This document shows positions 6,769-14,713 of a DNA stretch of 39,041 nt, piece after piece. Below the pieces are notes generated by a model. It did no database searches and was not told where the DNA came from. It saw only the letters and a program-made list of their open reading frames with translations. Made by a program: the position numbers and the translations under genes. The stretch lies in the IMG/VR virus record IMGVR_UViG_3300037117_000188, positions 1-39,041 of that record, one strand, 5' to 3'. Position 1 is the stretch's first letter. Every line of letters starts with the position of its first letter. The stretch comes from a virus.

Positions 6769-6976
6769 TGAAAAAGAGATGTTATATGGGAAGATCCAAT
6801 ATTTTGCAGATTTATTATTAGCGGATATTGTTGAGATTGAAAACCGGATTATGTTAACTGAATTGACACCTCAGGATAAACTTAAATTATCGATTAAACT
6901 TGATGTCATTAAGTTGCTTTTGGAAAGATTTGAACATATATTTGAAGAATTTTTATTTCTTGAGGATGATATTTGA
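6758..6976 (+). CDS. Hypothetical helical protein
   Basis: This 72-aa protein is helical and Leu/Glu-rich throughout (ADLLLADIVEIENRIM; LLLERFEHIFEEFLF), possibly a coiled coil. It overlaps the upstream gene by 11 nt and its TGA overlaps the next ATG. Confidence 0.5.
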   Translation: MSNNEKEMLYGKIQYFADLLLADIVEIENRIMLTELTPQDKLKLSIKLDVIKLLLERFEHIFEEFLFLEDDI

Positions 6977-7080
6977 TGAAGGATATTTTGCAATTTATTT
7001 TATTGGTTGGATTGATATTCCTTTGTTATTTTGCATTCTTTTACACAACGATGGTAATGGAAGAAATTCCTATTTTTTAA
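6976..7080 (+). CDS. Small single-pass membrane protein
   Basis: The 34-aa peptide has a hydrophobic span of about 20 residues (FILLVGLIFLCYFAFFYT) after a short charged start. The ATG overlaps the previous stop (TGATG), arguing for coupled translation. It is one of five tiny membrane proteins in this genome that could include a holin or spanin. Confidence 0.45.
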   Translation: MKDILQFILLVGLIFLCYFAFFYTTMVMEEIPIF

Positions 7081-7109
7081 TATGAAAAGATTGAGAAAGA
7101 AGTAGATAA

Positions 7110-7310
7110 ATGATAGACTTAAAAATAAATAAGTTATTTTGGAATGACTATTATCCCGAAAACGAGGAAGAGATGGACAAAGATTACAAACGCTTGGGCC
7201 GTGAAGCGAAAAAGATTGAAAAAGATACCACTAAGGTATTAGCTAAGGACCAGAAAAGGGATTCTCTAGTTGAAAAGGGAAAAAAGTCAATGAAGAAAGG
7301 CAAATGCTAA
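7110..7310 (+). CDS. Hypothetical small basic protein
   Basis: This 66-aa protein has an acidic N-terminal patch (YYPENEEEMDKDY) and a Lys-rich C-terminus (GKKSMKKGKC). No family is recognised. It lies just upstream of the outer-membrane protein gene. Confidence 0.45.
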   Translation: MIDLKINKLFWNDYYPENEEEMDKDYKRLGREAKKIEKDTTKVLAKDQKRDSLVEKGKKSMKKGKC

Positions 7311-7338
7311 ATAAACAACAACACATTAAAGGAAAATC

Positions 7339-7992
7339 ATGAAAAAATTATTCTCCATTCTTATGTTAGCTCCTATTCTAATGTGGGCAGACGTATTGGT
7401 TGTCACTCCTATTGCTACACCTATTGTTGTTGCTCCTCCTGTTCCTGTTATTCAAATTCCACTTTATCAGCAATATTTAGGAATGGCTGTTGGAACAGAT
7501 TATTGTTTTCTGACAAACTCATCTAATTCAGGACTAAAAGTTGGAATAAAAGCCGGATTGATTTACGGATATTATTTTGAATCAGGATTTAGAGGAGAAC
7601 TTGAAGTTAGCTTTCGTAAGAATTCATTCAGAACTAAATACAATGCTAAGAAAGATGATCTTATTATATCAAAAGTCTATAGGAGTATGCATTCTTGGAC
7701 ATATATGGCTAATTTACTCTATGACATCAACCGTTTAACTTATCGAACTATCGTGCCATATGTTGGTATTGGTATTGGCTATTGTCAGTTTACAGATAAG
7801 AATAAATACAAATCTGATACCGAGGTTAATGTTGAGAAAGAAAAGGACGATCGTTTCGTTTATCAAGGAATTGTTGGAGCTAGATACTCAATTAATCCTG
7901 AAGTTGAAGCAGGAATACAATATCAATATTTCTGTGGGCAGTCACATGCTAAAAATCATTCTATAACATTATCAATGATTCGTAACTTCTAA
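7339..7992 (+). CDS. Outer-membrane beta-barrel protein with signal peptide
   Basis: The 217-aa protein begins with a signal peptide (MKKLFSILMLAPILMWA, likely cut near residue 17) and a Val/Pro-rich linker. Alternating strands with aromatic belts follow (KAGLIYGYYFESGFRGELEV; VPYVGIGIGYCQF; GIVGARYSINPEVEAGIQYQ). It ends in Phe, the C-terminal signature of BamA-inserted barrels. Strand number fits an 8-stranded OmpA/OmpX-size barrel. It acts in the host outer membrane, perhaps blocking superinfection or altering the surface. The RBS AAAGGAAA precedes the ATG. It is unusual for a virion-focused genome of this size. Confidence 0.8.
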   Translation: MKKLFSILMLAPILMWADVLVVTPIATPIVVAPPVPVIQIPLYQQYLGMAVGTDYCFLTNSSNSGLKVGIKAGLIYGYYFESGFRGELEVSFRKNSFRTKYNAKKDDLIISKVYRSMHSWTYMANLLYDINRLTYRTIVPYVGIGIGYCQFTDKNKYKSDTEVNVEKEKDDRFVYQGIVGARYSINPEVEAGIQYQYFCGQSHAKNHSITLSMIRNF

Positions 7993-8006
7993 CTTTTGGA
8001 GACATT

Positions 8007-8102
8007 ATGTTTACATCTCTAGTCCTTACAACTGTAGGTTGTATACTTGGAGTATTGATTGCTCATGGCATTATGTCAGCATTTGCCAAGAAACATAAAT
8101 AA
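8007..8102 (+). CDS. Tiny membrane protein
   Basis: The 31-aa peptide has one hydrophobic span (LVLTTVGCILGVLIAHGIM) and a basic tail (AKKHK), N-out/C-in by the positive-inside rule. The RBS TTGGAG lies 7-8 nt upstream. It is located 15 nt after the outer-membrane protein gene, so co-expression is likely. Confidence 0.45.
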   Translation: MFTSLVLTTVGCILGVLIAHGIMSAFAKKHK

Positions 8103-8109
8103 TTGTGGA

Positions 8110-8143
8110 TTGGGCATCATAATTGTATTTTTGCGATGCCCAA
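8110..8143 (+). terminator. Stem-loop after the outer-membrane protein operon
   Basis: TTGGGCATC (8110-8118) pairs perfectly with GATGCCCAA (8135-8143) across a 16-nt loop. A clean U-run is lacking, only a mixed pyrimidine tract follows, so it may be a processed or weak terminator. Confidence 0.45.
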
Positions 8144-8197
8144 ACCTCATTTTCTCGAGTGAGTAAAAAATGTACTTGATAGTCAAAAAAGGTGTTT

Positions 8198-8293
8198 ATG
8201 ATTGATAAAATGTCTACAATTGGCATCCTATTCGCACTCGTATTTGTCATAATGCTGATTTCTATGATGATTTTTAATTGCTTACATTCGTAG
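8198..8293 (+). CDS. Tiny membrane protein
   Basis: The 31-aa peptide is nearly all one hydrophobic helix (IGILFALVFVIMLISMMIF). An AAAAGG RBS lies 6 nt before the ATG. It could be holin-like, but nothing specific shows this. Confidence 0.4.
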   Translation: MIDKMSTIGILFALVFVIMLISMMIFNCLHS

Positions 8294-8297
8294 GATT

Positions 8298-8606
8298 ATG
8301 GAAAATATGGATAGTTTTTTAAGAGATATAAATGGAAATTCTCCATCTACTGTCTTAACTCCTAGAGAGCTTGGTAAGTTAGCTGATCTTGTCTCAGATG
8401 AAATGAAGATGAAAGCTACAGCAACAATATTAACCGTGACTGTTAAAGATGATGAGAGTACACTACGATCTAAATACCTACTCTATGATCTGTACACAAT
8501 AAGTGAAGATGATCCAGTTATTAAGATGTGTATAGATTCTACAGTAGAAGCATTTGGCAAAGAGCCGACTGATGTAATAGTAAAAATTCAATTAGAGATT
8601 AAGTGA
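8298..8606 (+). CDS. Hypothetical protein upstream of small terminase
   Basis: This 102-aa protein is soluble, acidic, mixed alpha/beta, with no known motif. It lies 4 nt after a tiny membrane gene and 4 nt before the small terminase gene, so probably in the packaging operon. Confidence 0.5.
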   Translation: MENMDSFLRDINGNSPSTVLTPRELGKLADLVSDEMKMKATATILTVTVKDDESTLRSKYLLYDLYTISEDDPVIKMCIDSTVEAFGKEPTDVIVKIQLEIK

Positions 8607-8610
8607 TTCA

Positions 8611-9036
8611 ATGGAACATGAAAACAATGGTGCAAGACCTGAAAAACCTATTGATTGGAGTGTAGTAGAAGAATTATTAGAAGCGGGTTGTTCAGGAGTA
8701 CAAATTGCAGCTCAATTACGTATTCACTATGAAACATTGTATGATAGAGCAGTTAAAAAATTTGGAGTATCTTGGACACAATACTCCGAAGATAGGCGTA
8801 CAAAAGGTGATAATGACCTCTTAACTTGTCAGCATAAGAAGGCTTTAACTGGCGATAATATGATGCTTATATGGCTAGGAAAGAATCGCTTAAAGCAGAG
8901 AGATACACCACAAGAAATAGAAATCACACCAGCTACTATGGGTCAATTTAAAGACATCATGGTTCAACTCAAAATAGCTCAGTTATCAAGTTCTAAGATA
9001 GCAGAAACTAACAACAATACAGATACGAAATCATAG
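8611..9036 (+). CDS. terS: Small terminase subunit-like HTH protein
   Basis: The N-terminal part of this 141-aa protein, DWSVVEELLEAGCSGVQIAA then HYETLYDRAVKKFG, is a homeodomain-like HTH of the kind that opens many phage small terminases. A central helical block (KKALTGDNMMLIWLGKNRL) follows, also typical of that family. It would recognise the packaging site and recruit the large subunit encoded at 9819. Its 3' end overlaps the convergent gene (8979-9413) by 58 nt. Confidence 0.7.
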   Translation: MEHENNGARPEKPIDWSVVEELLEAGCSGVQIAAQLRIHYETLYDRAVKKFGVSWTQYSEDRRTKGDNDLLTCQHKKALTGDNMMLIWLGKNRLKQRDTPQEIEITPATMGQFKDIMVQLKIAQLSSSKIAETNNNTDTKS

Positions 9037-9413
9037 TGAGAGATTGGTAATAACATAGCATGCTGAGGAAGATTCTCGTAAGACTTGATTATTTCCTGAA
9101 GCATTGATATCATTTCACTCTTCTTAGGCTTATGATTTACACTCTCATTCTCCTTGCTTGGATTGCTCTTATTACTATTGGCATTGTCTTTAACTATACT
9201 CTCATGAGCTTCTTCTTTTGATTTAACAGTGACAATAATCTCATTACCTTCATCATCTATTCTCAAGAAATTACTCCAGTTTTTAGCTATAGCATGGAGA
9301 TATTGTAATCCACCATCAATAGAGATCTCTCCGCATTTACATGTGACATAATCATGCTGATGGAATGATTCTAATATCTCATTGCATAGCTTGCATTTGG
9401 CTCTATTTCGCAT
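8979..9413 (-). CDS. Zinc-ribbon protein (DUF7695-like)
   Basis: The first 35 residues of this 144-aa protein hold two Cys pairs, C-K-L-C and C-K-C-G, in the RNRAKCKLCNEILESFHQHD...VTCKCGEISIDGG arrangement typical of small phage zinc-ribbon proteins. The rest is helical and polar. It is antisense to the packaging operon, preceded by a 27-bp repeat (9433-9459) that also precedes the next leftward gene. Confidence 0.65.
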   Translation of the reverse strand: MRNRAKCKLCNEILESFHQHDYVTCKCGEISIDGGLQYLHAIAKNWSNFLRIDDEGNEIIVTVKSKEEAHESIVKDNANSNKSNPSKENESVNHKPKKSEMISMLQEIIKSYENLPQHAMLLPISHYDFVSVLLLVSAILELDN

Positions 9414-9432
9414 TAATATCCTCTATCAAACG

Positions 9433-9459
9433 GAATTTTAATTTATCTCTGTAAAAGTG
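9433..9459 (-). repeat. 27-bp direct repeat, copy 1 (upstream of 8979-9413)
   Basis: It matches 9711-9737 at 26 of 27 positions and lies 20 nt upstream of the start at 9413. Same orientation and similar distance from two leftward start codons suggest a shared promoter element or operator. Confidence 0.6.
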
Positions 9460-9700
9460 TACTTTTCCCATCGTCTGAAGACATATTTTTGATAATTTCT
9501 TTCATTTTTTTCCTATTTTTTTTAGTTTTTTCGATGAATATATCAAAAACTTTTTTAATTTCTTCGTCGTTTGGACCACAAGATTCAAAAATATAGGAAA
9601 TAATTATACTTAAGGTCTCTATACAAATATTAAAGGGGACTCCGTCTAACATTTTAAAAATTTCATGTGCTAATTTTTCTTTTTCCTTCGCATGATCCAT
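9443..9700 (-). CDS. Hypothetical helical protein
   Basis: This 85-aa protein is charged and helical (ETLSIIISYIFESCGPNDEE; KKVFDIFIEKTKKNRKK). It is not recognised. Its 3' end runs into repeat copy 1, so the gene and repeat overlap; its start lies 10 nt from copy 2. Confidence 0.5.
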   Translation of the reverse strand: MDHAKEKEKLAHEIFKMLDGVPFNICIETLSIIISYIFESCGPNDEEIKKVFDIFIEKTKKNRKKMKEIIKNMSSDDGKSTLLQR

Positions 9701-9710
9701 TTGTAAACCT

Positions 9711-9737
9711 GAATTTTAATTTATCTCTGTAGAAGTG
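9711..9737 (-). repeat. 27-bp direct repeat, copy 2 (upstream of 9443-9700)
   Basis: This is the second copy of the element at 9433-9459, 278 nt apart, one mismatch. It sits immediately upstream of the start at 9700. Confidence 0.6.
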
Positions 9738-9818
9738 GGGTTTTTGGGGGGTAAAGTATCAGCTTTTCATATATTTAGGCTAGTGATATCGTAATCTAAA
9801 TAATTCATCAAGGAAATT

Positions 9819-11522
9819 ATGGCAGACGAACTTCCATTAGCCCCCAAACAGCTTGAATTCATTCTAAATTCAACCCGTCATTGGAACATTGCACATGGAT
9901 CAGTTAGATCAGGTAAAACTGTAGGCAGTCTATTCCGTTTCATGCAAGCGGTCTATCATTGTCCAGATAGTCAAATCTTCATGGTTGGCCATTCATCCGA
10001 TACGATTTACCAAAATGCGATCCGTTTAATTCTGGAATCTGACCAATTAGCGATATTTCGTCCATTCTGTGTATGGTATGCAGGAAAGAGACAACTCAAG
10101 TTCATGGATAAATCAATACAAACACTAGGTGCTAAAGACGAGGGAGCAATAGGAAACTTTCAAGGTAAGACATTTTCTTTAGTTTATTGCGATGAAATGA
10201 CTCTCTACCCTGATTCCATCATTGACATGATCGATACTCGTTTATCAAAGAAACATTCAATGGGATTCGCAACAATGAACCCATCATATCCTACACATAA
10301 AATAAAGAAATGGATAGATTTAGCAAAAGCGGGAGATCCCAATTATTATGCATTGCACTTTACTCTTGATGACAATCCTTATGTTGATGAAGATTACAAA
10401 GCTCGAATCAGAAATAGCACTTCCGGCATTTTTTACAAACGTAATTACCTGGGCCTTTGGGTCCTTGCTGAAGGGAGTATTTTTGACTTTTTTGATCGCA
10501 ACCTACACGTTCTTGATCGTCCTCCTTGCGCTGCTGAATATTGGATTGCGGGTATCGACTATGGTTCAGTCAATCCTTTTGCTTGCATTCTCGTTGGCGT
10601 TTCCACAGGAAGATATACACAAACAGGTAAGAAAATGTGGGTTGAAAGAGAATACTTTTGGGACCCAAGTCCTAAGGGAAAAGGAAGACAGAAAGTAAAC
10701 CATGAATTTGCTGAAGATGTAGCAGAATTCCTTGAGCCCTATAACGTTAAACATATTTATATTGATCCCTCAGCTGAACCGTTTCAATTAGAACTACGTC
10801 GCAGAGGATTACACGCAGTTCATGCAAATAATGATGTAGAGAATGGAATACAGATTATGACCTCTGAGATGCAAAGGGGTAATTTATCAGTGCTTAAGTC
10901 ATGTCCCAATACAATCAGAGAAATAGAGAGTTATGTATGGGATAGTAAGGCAGCAGAGAAGGGCTGGGAAGAGCCGATTAAGAAAGATGACCATTGCATT
11001 GTAGGGGATACATTAGTCAAAACTGGGATTGGGGATGTCAAAATAATAGATCTTATAGATGAAATAAAAGGACTTACATATGGATTTGATTCACAAAAAG
11101 GATTCATTCTTACGCCAATAGCTTGGGTAAAAAAAACTAGAGAAAAACAAAAAATATTCAAATTGACTCTAGAAAACGGTAAAACATTGAGAGCAACAGG
11201 CGATCATAAAGTATACACAAGGATTGGATACATTGAAATACAAAATCTCTTGCCAACTGATGAAGTGCTCTGTTATGAAGGCGTTTACTCAAAAGTAAAA
11301 TCAGTTGAAGAAGATGGCATTGAAGATGTCTATTGTTTAAATGTTCCTGAAACAGGAAATTTTGTAGCCAATGGCATTGTAATTTCAAATTGTTTAGATG
11401 CCCTTAGATATGCCATGGCTACTCATAAAGTCAGTACTTATCAACCTTATAAAAATGACAACGACAATGGTTTTGGTGGTCCAAAGAATAAATATGATCC
11501 AACATCAAGGTTTATAAGATGA
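9819..11522 (+). CDS. terL: Terminase large subunit with in-frame mini-intein
   Basis: The 567-aa precursor yields a 435-aa terminase after loss of a 132-aa intein. The ATPase domain shows Walker A GSVRSGKT (residues 27-34) and Walker B LVYCDE (D125, E126). The RNase H-like nuclease shows Asp 247 (AGIDYGS), Asp 316 (YIDPSAEP) and Asp 527 (CLDALRY). It packages DNA into proheads and cuts concatemers. The intein sits between His 392 and Cys 525, directly before the third nuclease Asp, so the nuclease centre cannot assemble until splicing occurs. The RBS AAGGAA precedes the ATG. Confidence 0.95.
   Translation: MADELPLAPKQLEFILNSTRHWNIAHGSVRSGKTVGSLFRFMQAVYHCPDSQIFMVGHSSDTIYQNAIRLILESDQLAIFRPFCVWYAGKRQLKFMDKSIQTLGAKDEGAIGNFQGKTFSLVYCDEMTLYPDSIIDMIDTRLSKKHSMGFATMNPSYPTHKIKKWIDLAKAGDPNYYALHFTLDDNPYVDEDYKARIRNSTSGIFYKRNYLGLWVLAEGSIFDFFDRNLHVLDRPPCAAEYWIAGIDYGSVNPFACILVGVSTGRYTQTGKKMWVEREYFWDPSPKGKGRQKVNHEFAEDVAEFLEPYNVKHIYIDPSAEPFQLELRRRGLHAVHANNDVENGIQIMTSEMQRGNLSVLKSCPNTIREIESYVWDSKAAEKGWEEPIKKDDHCIVGDTLVKTGIGDVKIIDLIDEIKGLTYGFDSQKGFILTPIAWVKKTREKQKIFKLTLENGKTLRATGDHKVYTRIGYIEIQNLLPTDEVLCYEGVYSKVKSVEEDGIEDVYCLNVPETGNFVANGIVISNCLDALRYAMATHKVSTYQPYKNDNDNGFGGPKNKYDPTSRFIR
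10995..11390 (+). mobile_element. Mini-intein in the large terminase (no endonuclease)
   Basis: It covers residues 393-524. Block A is CIVGDTLVKT with the nucleophile Cys. Block B is LRATGDHKVYT with the conserved T-x-x-H. The C-terminal blocks are VYCLNVPETGNFVANG and GIVISN, followed by Cys +1 of the extein. The penultimate residue is Ser instead of the usual His; some natural inteins splice without that His. At 132 aa it is at the lower limit for splicing domains, so it cannot home on its own. Confidence 0.9.
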
Positions 11523-11532
11523 ATATGCATAA

Positions 11533-11564
11533 ATTTCACGATTTTCTATATATGTTTGTGAAAT
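11533..11564. other. Inverted repeat downstream of large terminase
   Basis: ATTTCAC (11533-11539) and GTGAAAT (11558-11564) could form a stem with an 18-nt AT-rich loop just after the terminase stop. There is no U-run; it could be an operator for the promoter at 11585. Confidence 0.3.
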
Positions 11565-11584
11565 ATACATAATTTATATGTAGA

Positions 11585-11613
11585 TTGAATTAATGATGAA
11601 TATCCGTTATACT
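11585..11613 (+). promoter_or_regulatory. Promoter for the portal/late operon
   Basis: TTGAAT (11585-11590), 17-nt spacer, TATACT (11608-11613). It lies 27 nt before the ATG at 11640 in the 117-nt gap after the terminase gene, so it probably drives the portal and downstream genes. Confidence 0.6.
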
Positions 11614-11639
11614 AGAGATACATAACCACGAGGTGCTTT

Positions 11640-11819
11640 ATGAGCTCTCCAATCGCTGGTATCCGAGAAGTTAACGTCAAACTAGACGTTGCCGATAGTT
11701 GCAACTGTTGTTGCTGTATTCCAAAAAAACATCATCATAAAGTTCATAAAGATAAGATTCCTAAAACGGAATCAGTAGATACTAGAGTCAAAAAAGCAAT
11801 TTACTGTATTTTGCTATGA
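11640..11819 (+). CDS. Cys/His-rich small protein
   Basis: This 59-aa protein has a central CNCCCCIPKKHHHKVHK run with five Cys and four His, suggesting metal binding. The RBS CGAGGTG precedes the ATG. Its stop overlaps the next start (ATGA). No family is recognised. Confidence 0.5.
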   Translation: MSSPIAGIREVNVKLDVADSCNCCCCIPKKHHHKVHKDKIPKTESVDTRVKKAIYCILL

Positions 11820-12010
11820 CGATTCCTTCACTGGAATATCTCTGTCGAAGTGCATTGATGAAGCAGTCTATCCTTAAAATGAAGAAATCAGGATATAGAC
11901 ATTATATTGTCATAGGGGATTATATTGATCAATATGAGGAAGTCCTCAATATGTTGAAGCATATTTCTAAAGTGAAATTACAGAAAGATAAGTTATTTGT
12001 GAAATTGTGA
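11816..12010 (+). CDS. Hypothetical small basic protein
   Basis: This 64-aa protein is translationally coupled to the Cys/His-rich gene by an ATGA overlap. It has a mixed alpha/beta pattern (YRHYIVIGDYIDQYEEVLNM) and a Lys-rich end. The function is unknown. Confidence 0.5.
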   Translation: MTIPSLEYLCRSALMKQSILKMKKSGYRHYIVIGDYIDQYEEVLNMLKHISKVKLQKDKLFVKL

Positions 12011-12158
12011 GTCTATCATCTAAATTCATTAGGTAATAATAAATCAGTAGACTAATATACCATTGTAAAACGTCATAATTTTACGCGCATTATTCATATT
12101 ATATGTTTCCTTGGGCTCACATCGTCACTGTAGTGAGCTTTTCTTTTGAATTTTTAAC

Positions 12159-12302
12159 ATGTCTAGGGGGCACCCGAAAAGCGATTCTCGATCTGAACAT
12201 CAAAAGAAACATTGGGAACAAGGTGATCATGATCATGAAATGGTTAAGAGAAAGGAAATTCTTGCAAAATGGAGAAAGAAACACAATAATGTAACTAAAT
12301 AA
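12159..12302 (+). CDS. Hypothetical small charged protein
   Basis: This 47-aa protein starts MSRGHPKSDSRSEHQKKH and ends KKHNNVTK. It is very rich in His, Lys and Asp, and probably disordered. It lies 15 nt upstream of the portal start. The overlapping longer frame at 12103 in another phase is less convincing. Confidence 0.4.
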   Translation: MSRGHPKSDSRSEHQKKHWEQGDHDHEMVKRKEILAKWRKKHNNVTK

Positions 12303-12317
12303 TAATTGGAGGTTTTA

Positions 12318-12339
12318 GTGTCTTTTTATTTTCCTCCGT
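12318..12339 (+). CDS. Portal protein, exon 1 (22 nt)
   Basis: A GTG codon follows the RBS TTGGAGG at a good distance and encodes MSFYFPP before a group I intron cuts in. That opening is of the type seen in P22-like portal proteins, and the downstream exon lacks a start with an RBS. The last seven bases CCTCCGT pair with GCGGAGG at 12347-12353 with a U-G pair at the cut, the hallmark of P1. The exon is short enough to be missed by gene finders. Confidence 0.7.
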
Positions 12340-12630
12340 AAATTCTGCGGAGGCAAAGCCATTATAAATGGGAATAACGCTCTCGAGCCTAGTCAAGGGA
12401 ACGTTAGACAATGGCTTGACAACCTAAAATGTATGGGTTGTATAAACCCACTCTGATTGACTTGGAAGGCTAAACCGGAAGGCATGCCGACAAGGCGCAA
12501 GCGTAAGCAGCGTGAGAGACTAAGTGAGAGGGCTCAGAAATGAGATGCGATAGTCCGATCCAAACAACGAAAGGTTTGGAGAATGGCAGAAATGACCGTT
12601 CCCAGTATAAAAACTGAGTAACAAAAAGAT
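12340..12630 (+). ncRNA. Group I intron in the portal gene
   Basis: Paired elements: P1 (12333-12339 with 12347-12353), P2 AAGCCATT/AATGGCTT (12356-12363, 12410-12417), P2.1 ACAACC/GGTTGT (12419-12424, 12436-12441), P7 GACTA/TAGTC (12518-12522, 12551-12555), P8 CTCA-GAAA-TGAG (12533-12544), P9 CCAAAC/GTTTGG (12560-12565, 12574-12579). It has no ORF. The 3' end is not certain: by analogy with the capsid introns (TAACA plus five bases ending in G) it would be G12628, while a join at 12631 keeps the frame. Confidence 0.85.
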
Positions 12631-14675
12631 ACAGTAAATTCCAGCCGATAGAACAGTCACGATGGAATCAATCGAATATAGATACTCTTTTCTATGCTGG
12701 CGCACAAACCTTCGTGAACCGGTATTTCAATTTCGCGCCCTCAAGTAGTTATCAACAATACTATTTCAATTTAATCCAACAGCCCATCAACATGGTCACT
12801 GGATATGAAAGGCAACATCGTAAAGCTTTCATGTATCAAGCAACAGAAGGTGGAGACAATCAAACAACCGATCAATACACGAAACTAATTACACATGCAT
12901 GCAATATTGGTGCAATTCATGAGCAAAAATCTAAGGCAAAAGAATTATCCGCTATCTCTGGCATGGTCCTACTTCAGCCTTATCTTGATTTTTCAGGAGA
13001 TGACCAAGCTCAAGGCGAATTGAAAGTTAAAATCTGGGAATATAATAGCTTCCTCGTTGATCCATATTTTAGATCACCCGACATGTCCGATGCTCAATTC
13101 ATTTGGTGCCAAGAATACATCTCCAAGAAAGAAGCGGAAGATCGCTTTCCTGATAAAATAGCTCAGATCATGCCTATGGCTGGAACTCCGCAACGTTATG
13201 GTTCATTCTATTTCCTTCCAGAAAACTACAATATGGCTCGCAATGATCTGATGGTCTTAAGTTATGTGTGGTATAAATGGAAAAAGAAAAAGAAAAGACT
13301 CTATAGCCGTAAACGAAATCAATTCTTTGATTTTGCAGGTGGTGAAGAACAACTTGATCAAATTCTTTATGCTATTGATGATCTAGAACAAGTCACTGTT
13401 GATACTCCTTGCTGGAAACTTGCTGTGGTTCTTAATGAACAGTTAATGTTTCAGGGCGATAATCCATTAGGTGATTTTGGCTGCCCAATGATTCCTTACT
13501 TCTGGAACTATGAACCTCATATAAACTATTACGACCTAAGAGTGAGGAGTTTAGTCCGCACTATGAGGGACCCACAGTTCCTTTTCAATTATAAGGTAAT
13601 TACCAATAATGATATCACCGCAGCGACAATTAATGCAGGATGGAAACGTAAAATTGGAGCCGTAGCTAACGAGGACAATCTCAAGAAAACAGGTCAAGGC
13701 TGGGATATCATCATCAATGATGGCTATGAGATGAGTGATGTTGAGAAGATCATTCCTAGTGGTGTTCCTGAATCTGATTTAGCATTAGCTCAACAGATGG
13801 CTGATTTGATTTACAATACGTCTGGGATTCAGTTAGAGAATTGGTCCGGTCAACAAGATAAGCAGATATCAAGTTTGACAATGATGTTAAAGCAAGCTGC
13901 TAACCTCATGGTATTTCAGAAATATTTCGATCAATGGGATTATTCCGACAAGTTGTTAGGAGATAAACTTCTTCAAATAGCTCTTAACGCGTGGAATGCT
14001 GAAAAAGTTAAATTATTGATTGGTGAAGAACCAACACCTTATTTCTATTCAAGAGTATTTTCCAAATATCAAACGATGGTTGAAGAATCAGATTTAACCC
14101 CAACACAACAAAATCTCCAAGCTCAACAGATGATGGATATCAACTCAGCCTTTGCAAGAGAAGTGTTCCCACCATCAATGATTATACCTAAACTCAATAT
14201 CACCGGTAAAGGCGAAATCATCCCATACTTGCAACAACAAGAGCAAATGGCTCAACAGACTCAACAGGCTCAAATGGAAGTTTCGCATGCTGTTGAGCAT
14301 GCACAATTACAACAATTAACTAGTAAGGCCGCTTTAAATATTGCAAGTGCAAGAGAGAGACATGGACGTGCAGAAAGCAATATAGGTCTCTTTGAAGAAA
14401 GATTGAGCATGATCACCAAGAACCATGCACTCGCATCAAAAGAGAAGATGGCAGCATTAGCCCAATTGGTCGAAACAATACAGAAATTCGGAGAAGTAGA
14501 AACTTTCTTGCAGCAAAACAAATTAGAGTCAATCGAGTATAGAGATGATCAGGATGAAGAAAGAGGCAAGATGGATGCTAAAATGACAGCTGAAAGCAAT
14601 AAATTTGTACAAGAGATTATGGGTGGGATGGGACAACAACAACAATCTTCCCAAAATATGGGGCAAATGGTATAA
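12631..14675 (+). CDS. Portal protein, exon 2
   Basis: Joined to exon 1 the product is 688 aa, the size of P22-type portals. The exon reads YSKFQPIEQSRWNQSNIDTL then FYAGAQTFVNRYFNF and INMVTGYERQHRKAF, matching the conserved start of this portal family; SSLTMMLKQAANLMVFQKYF lies in the wing/stem region. The C-terminal 150 residues are Gln-rich helices (QQEQMAQQTQQAQMEV), like the barrel of P22 portals. The portal forms the dodecameric DNA channel and nucleates capsid assembly. The GTG at 12714 that a gene finder would choose is internal. Confidence 0.9.
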
Positions 14676-14713
14676 ACAAAGTAATTAAAGATCATTAGAT
14701 CTAAGGAGAAATT

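Noticed and set aside
10348-11388. Frames overlapping the large terminase and intein on both strands
   Set aside because: Shadow frames; the terminase frame carries all motifs and codon bias.
12103-12294. 63-aa frame overlapping the 47-aa gene upstream of the portal
   Set aside because: It begins in the non-coding gap without an RBS, and the 47-aa frame at 12159 has the better composition and ends just before the portal RBS.
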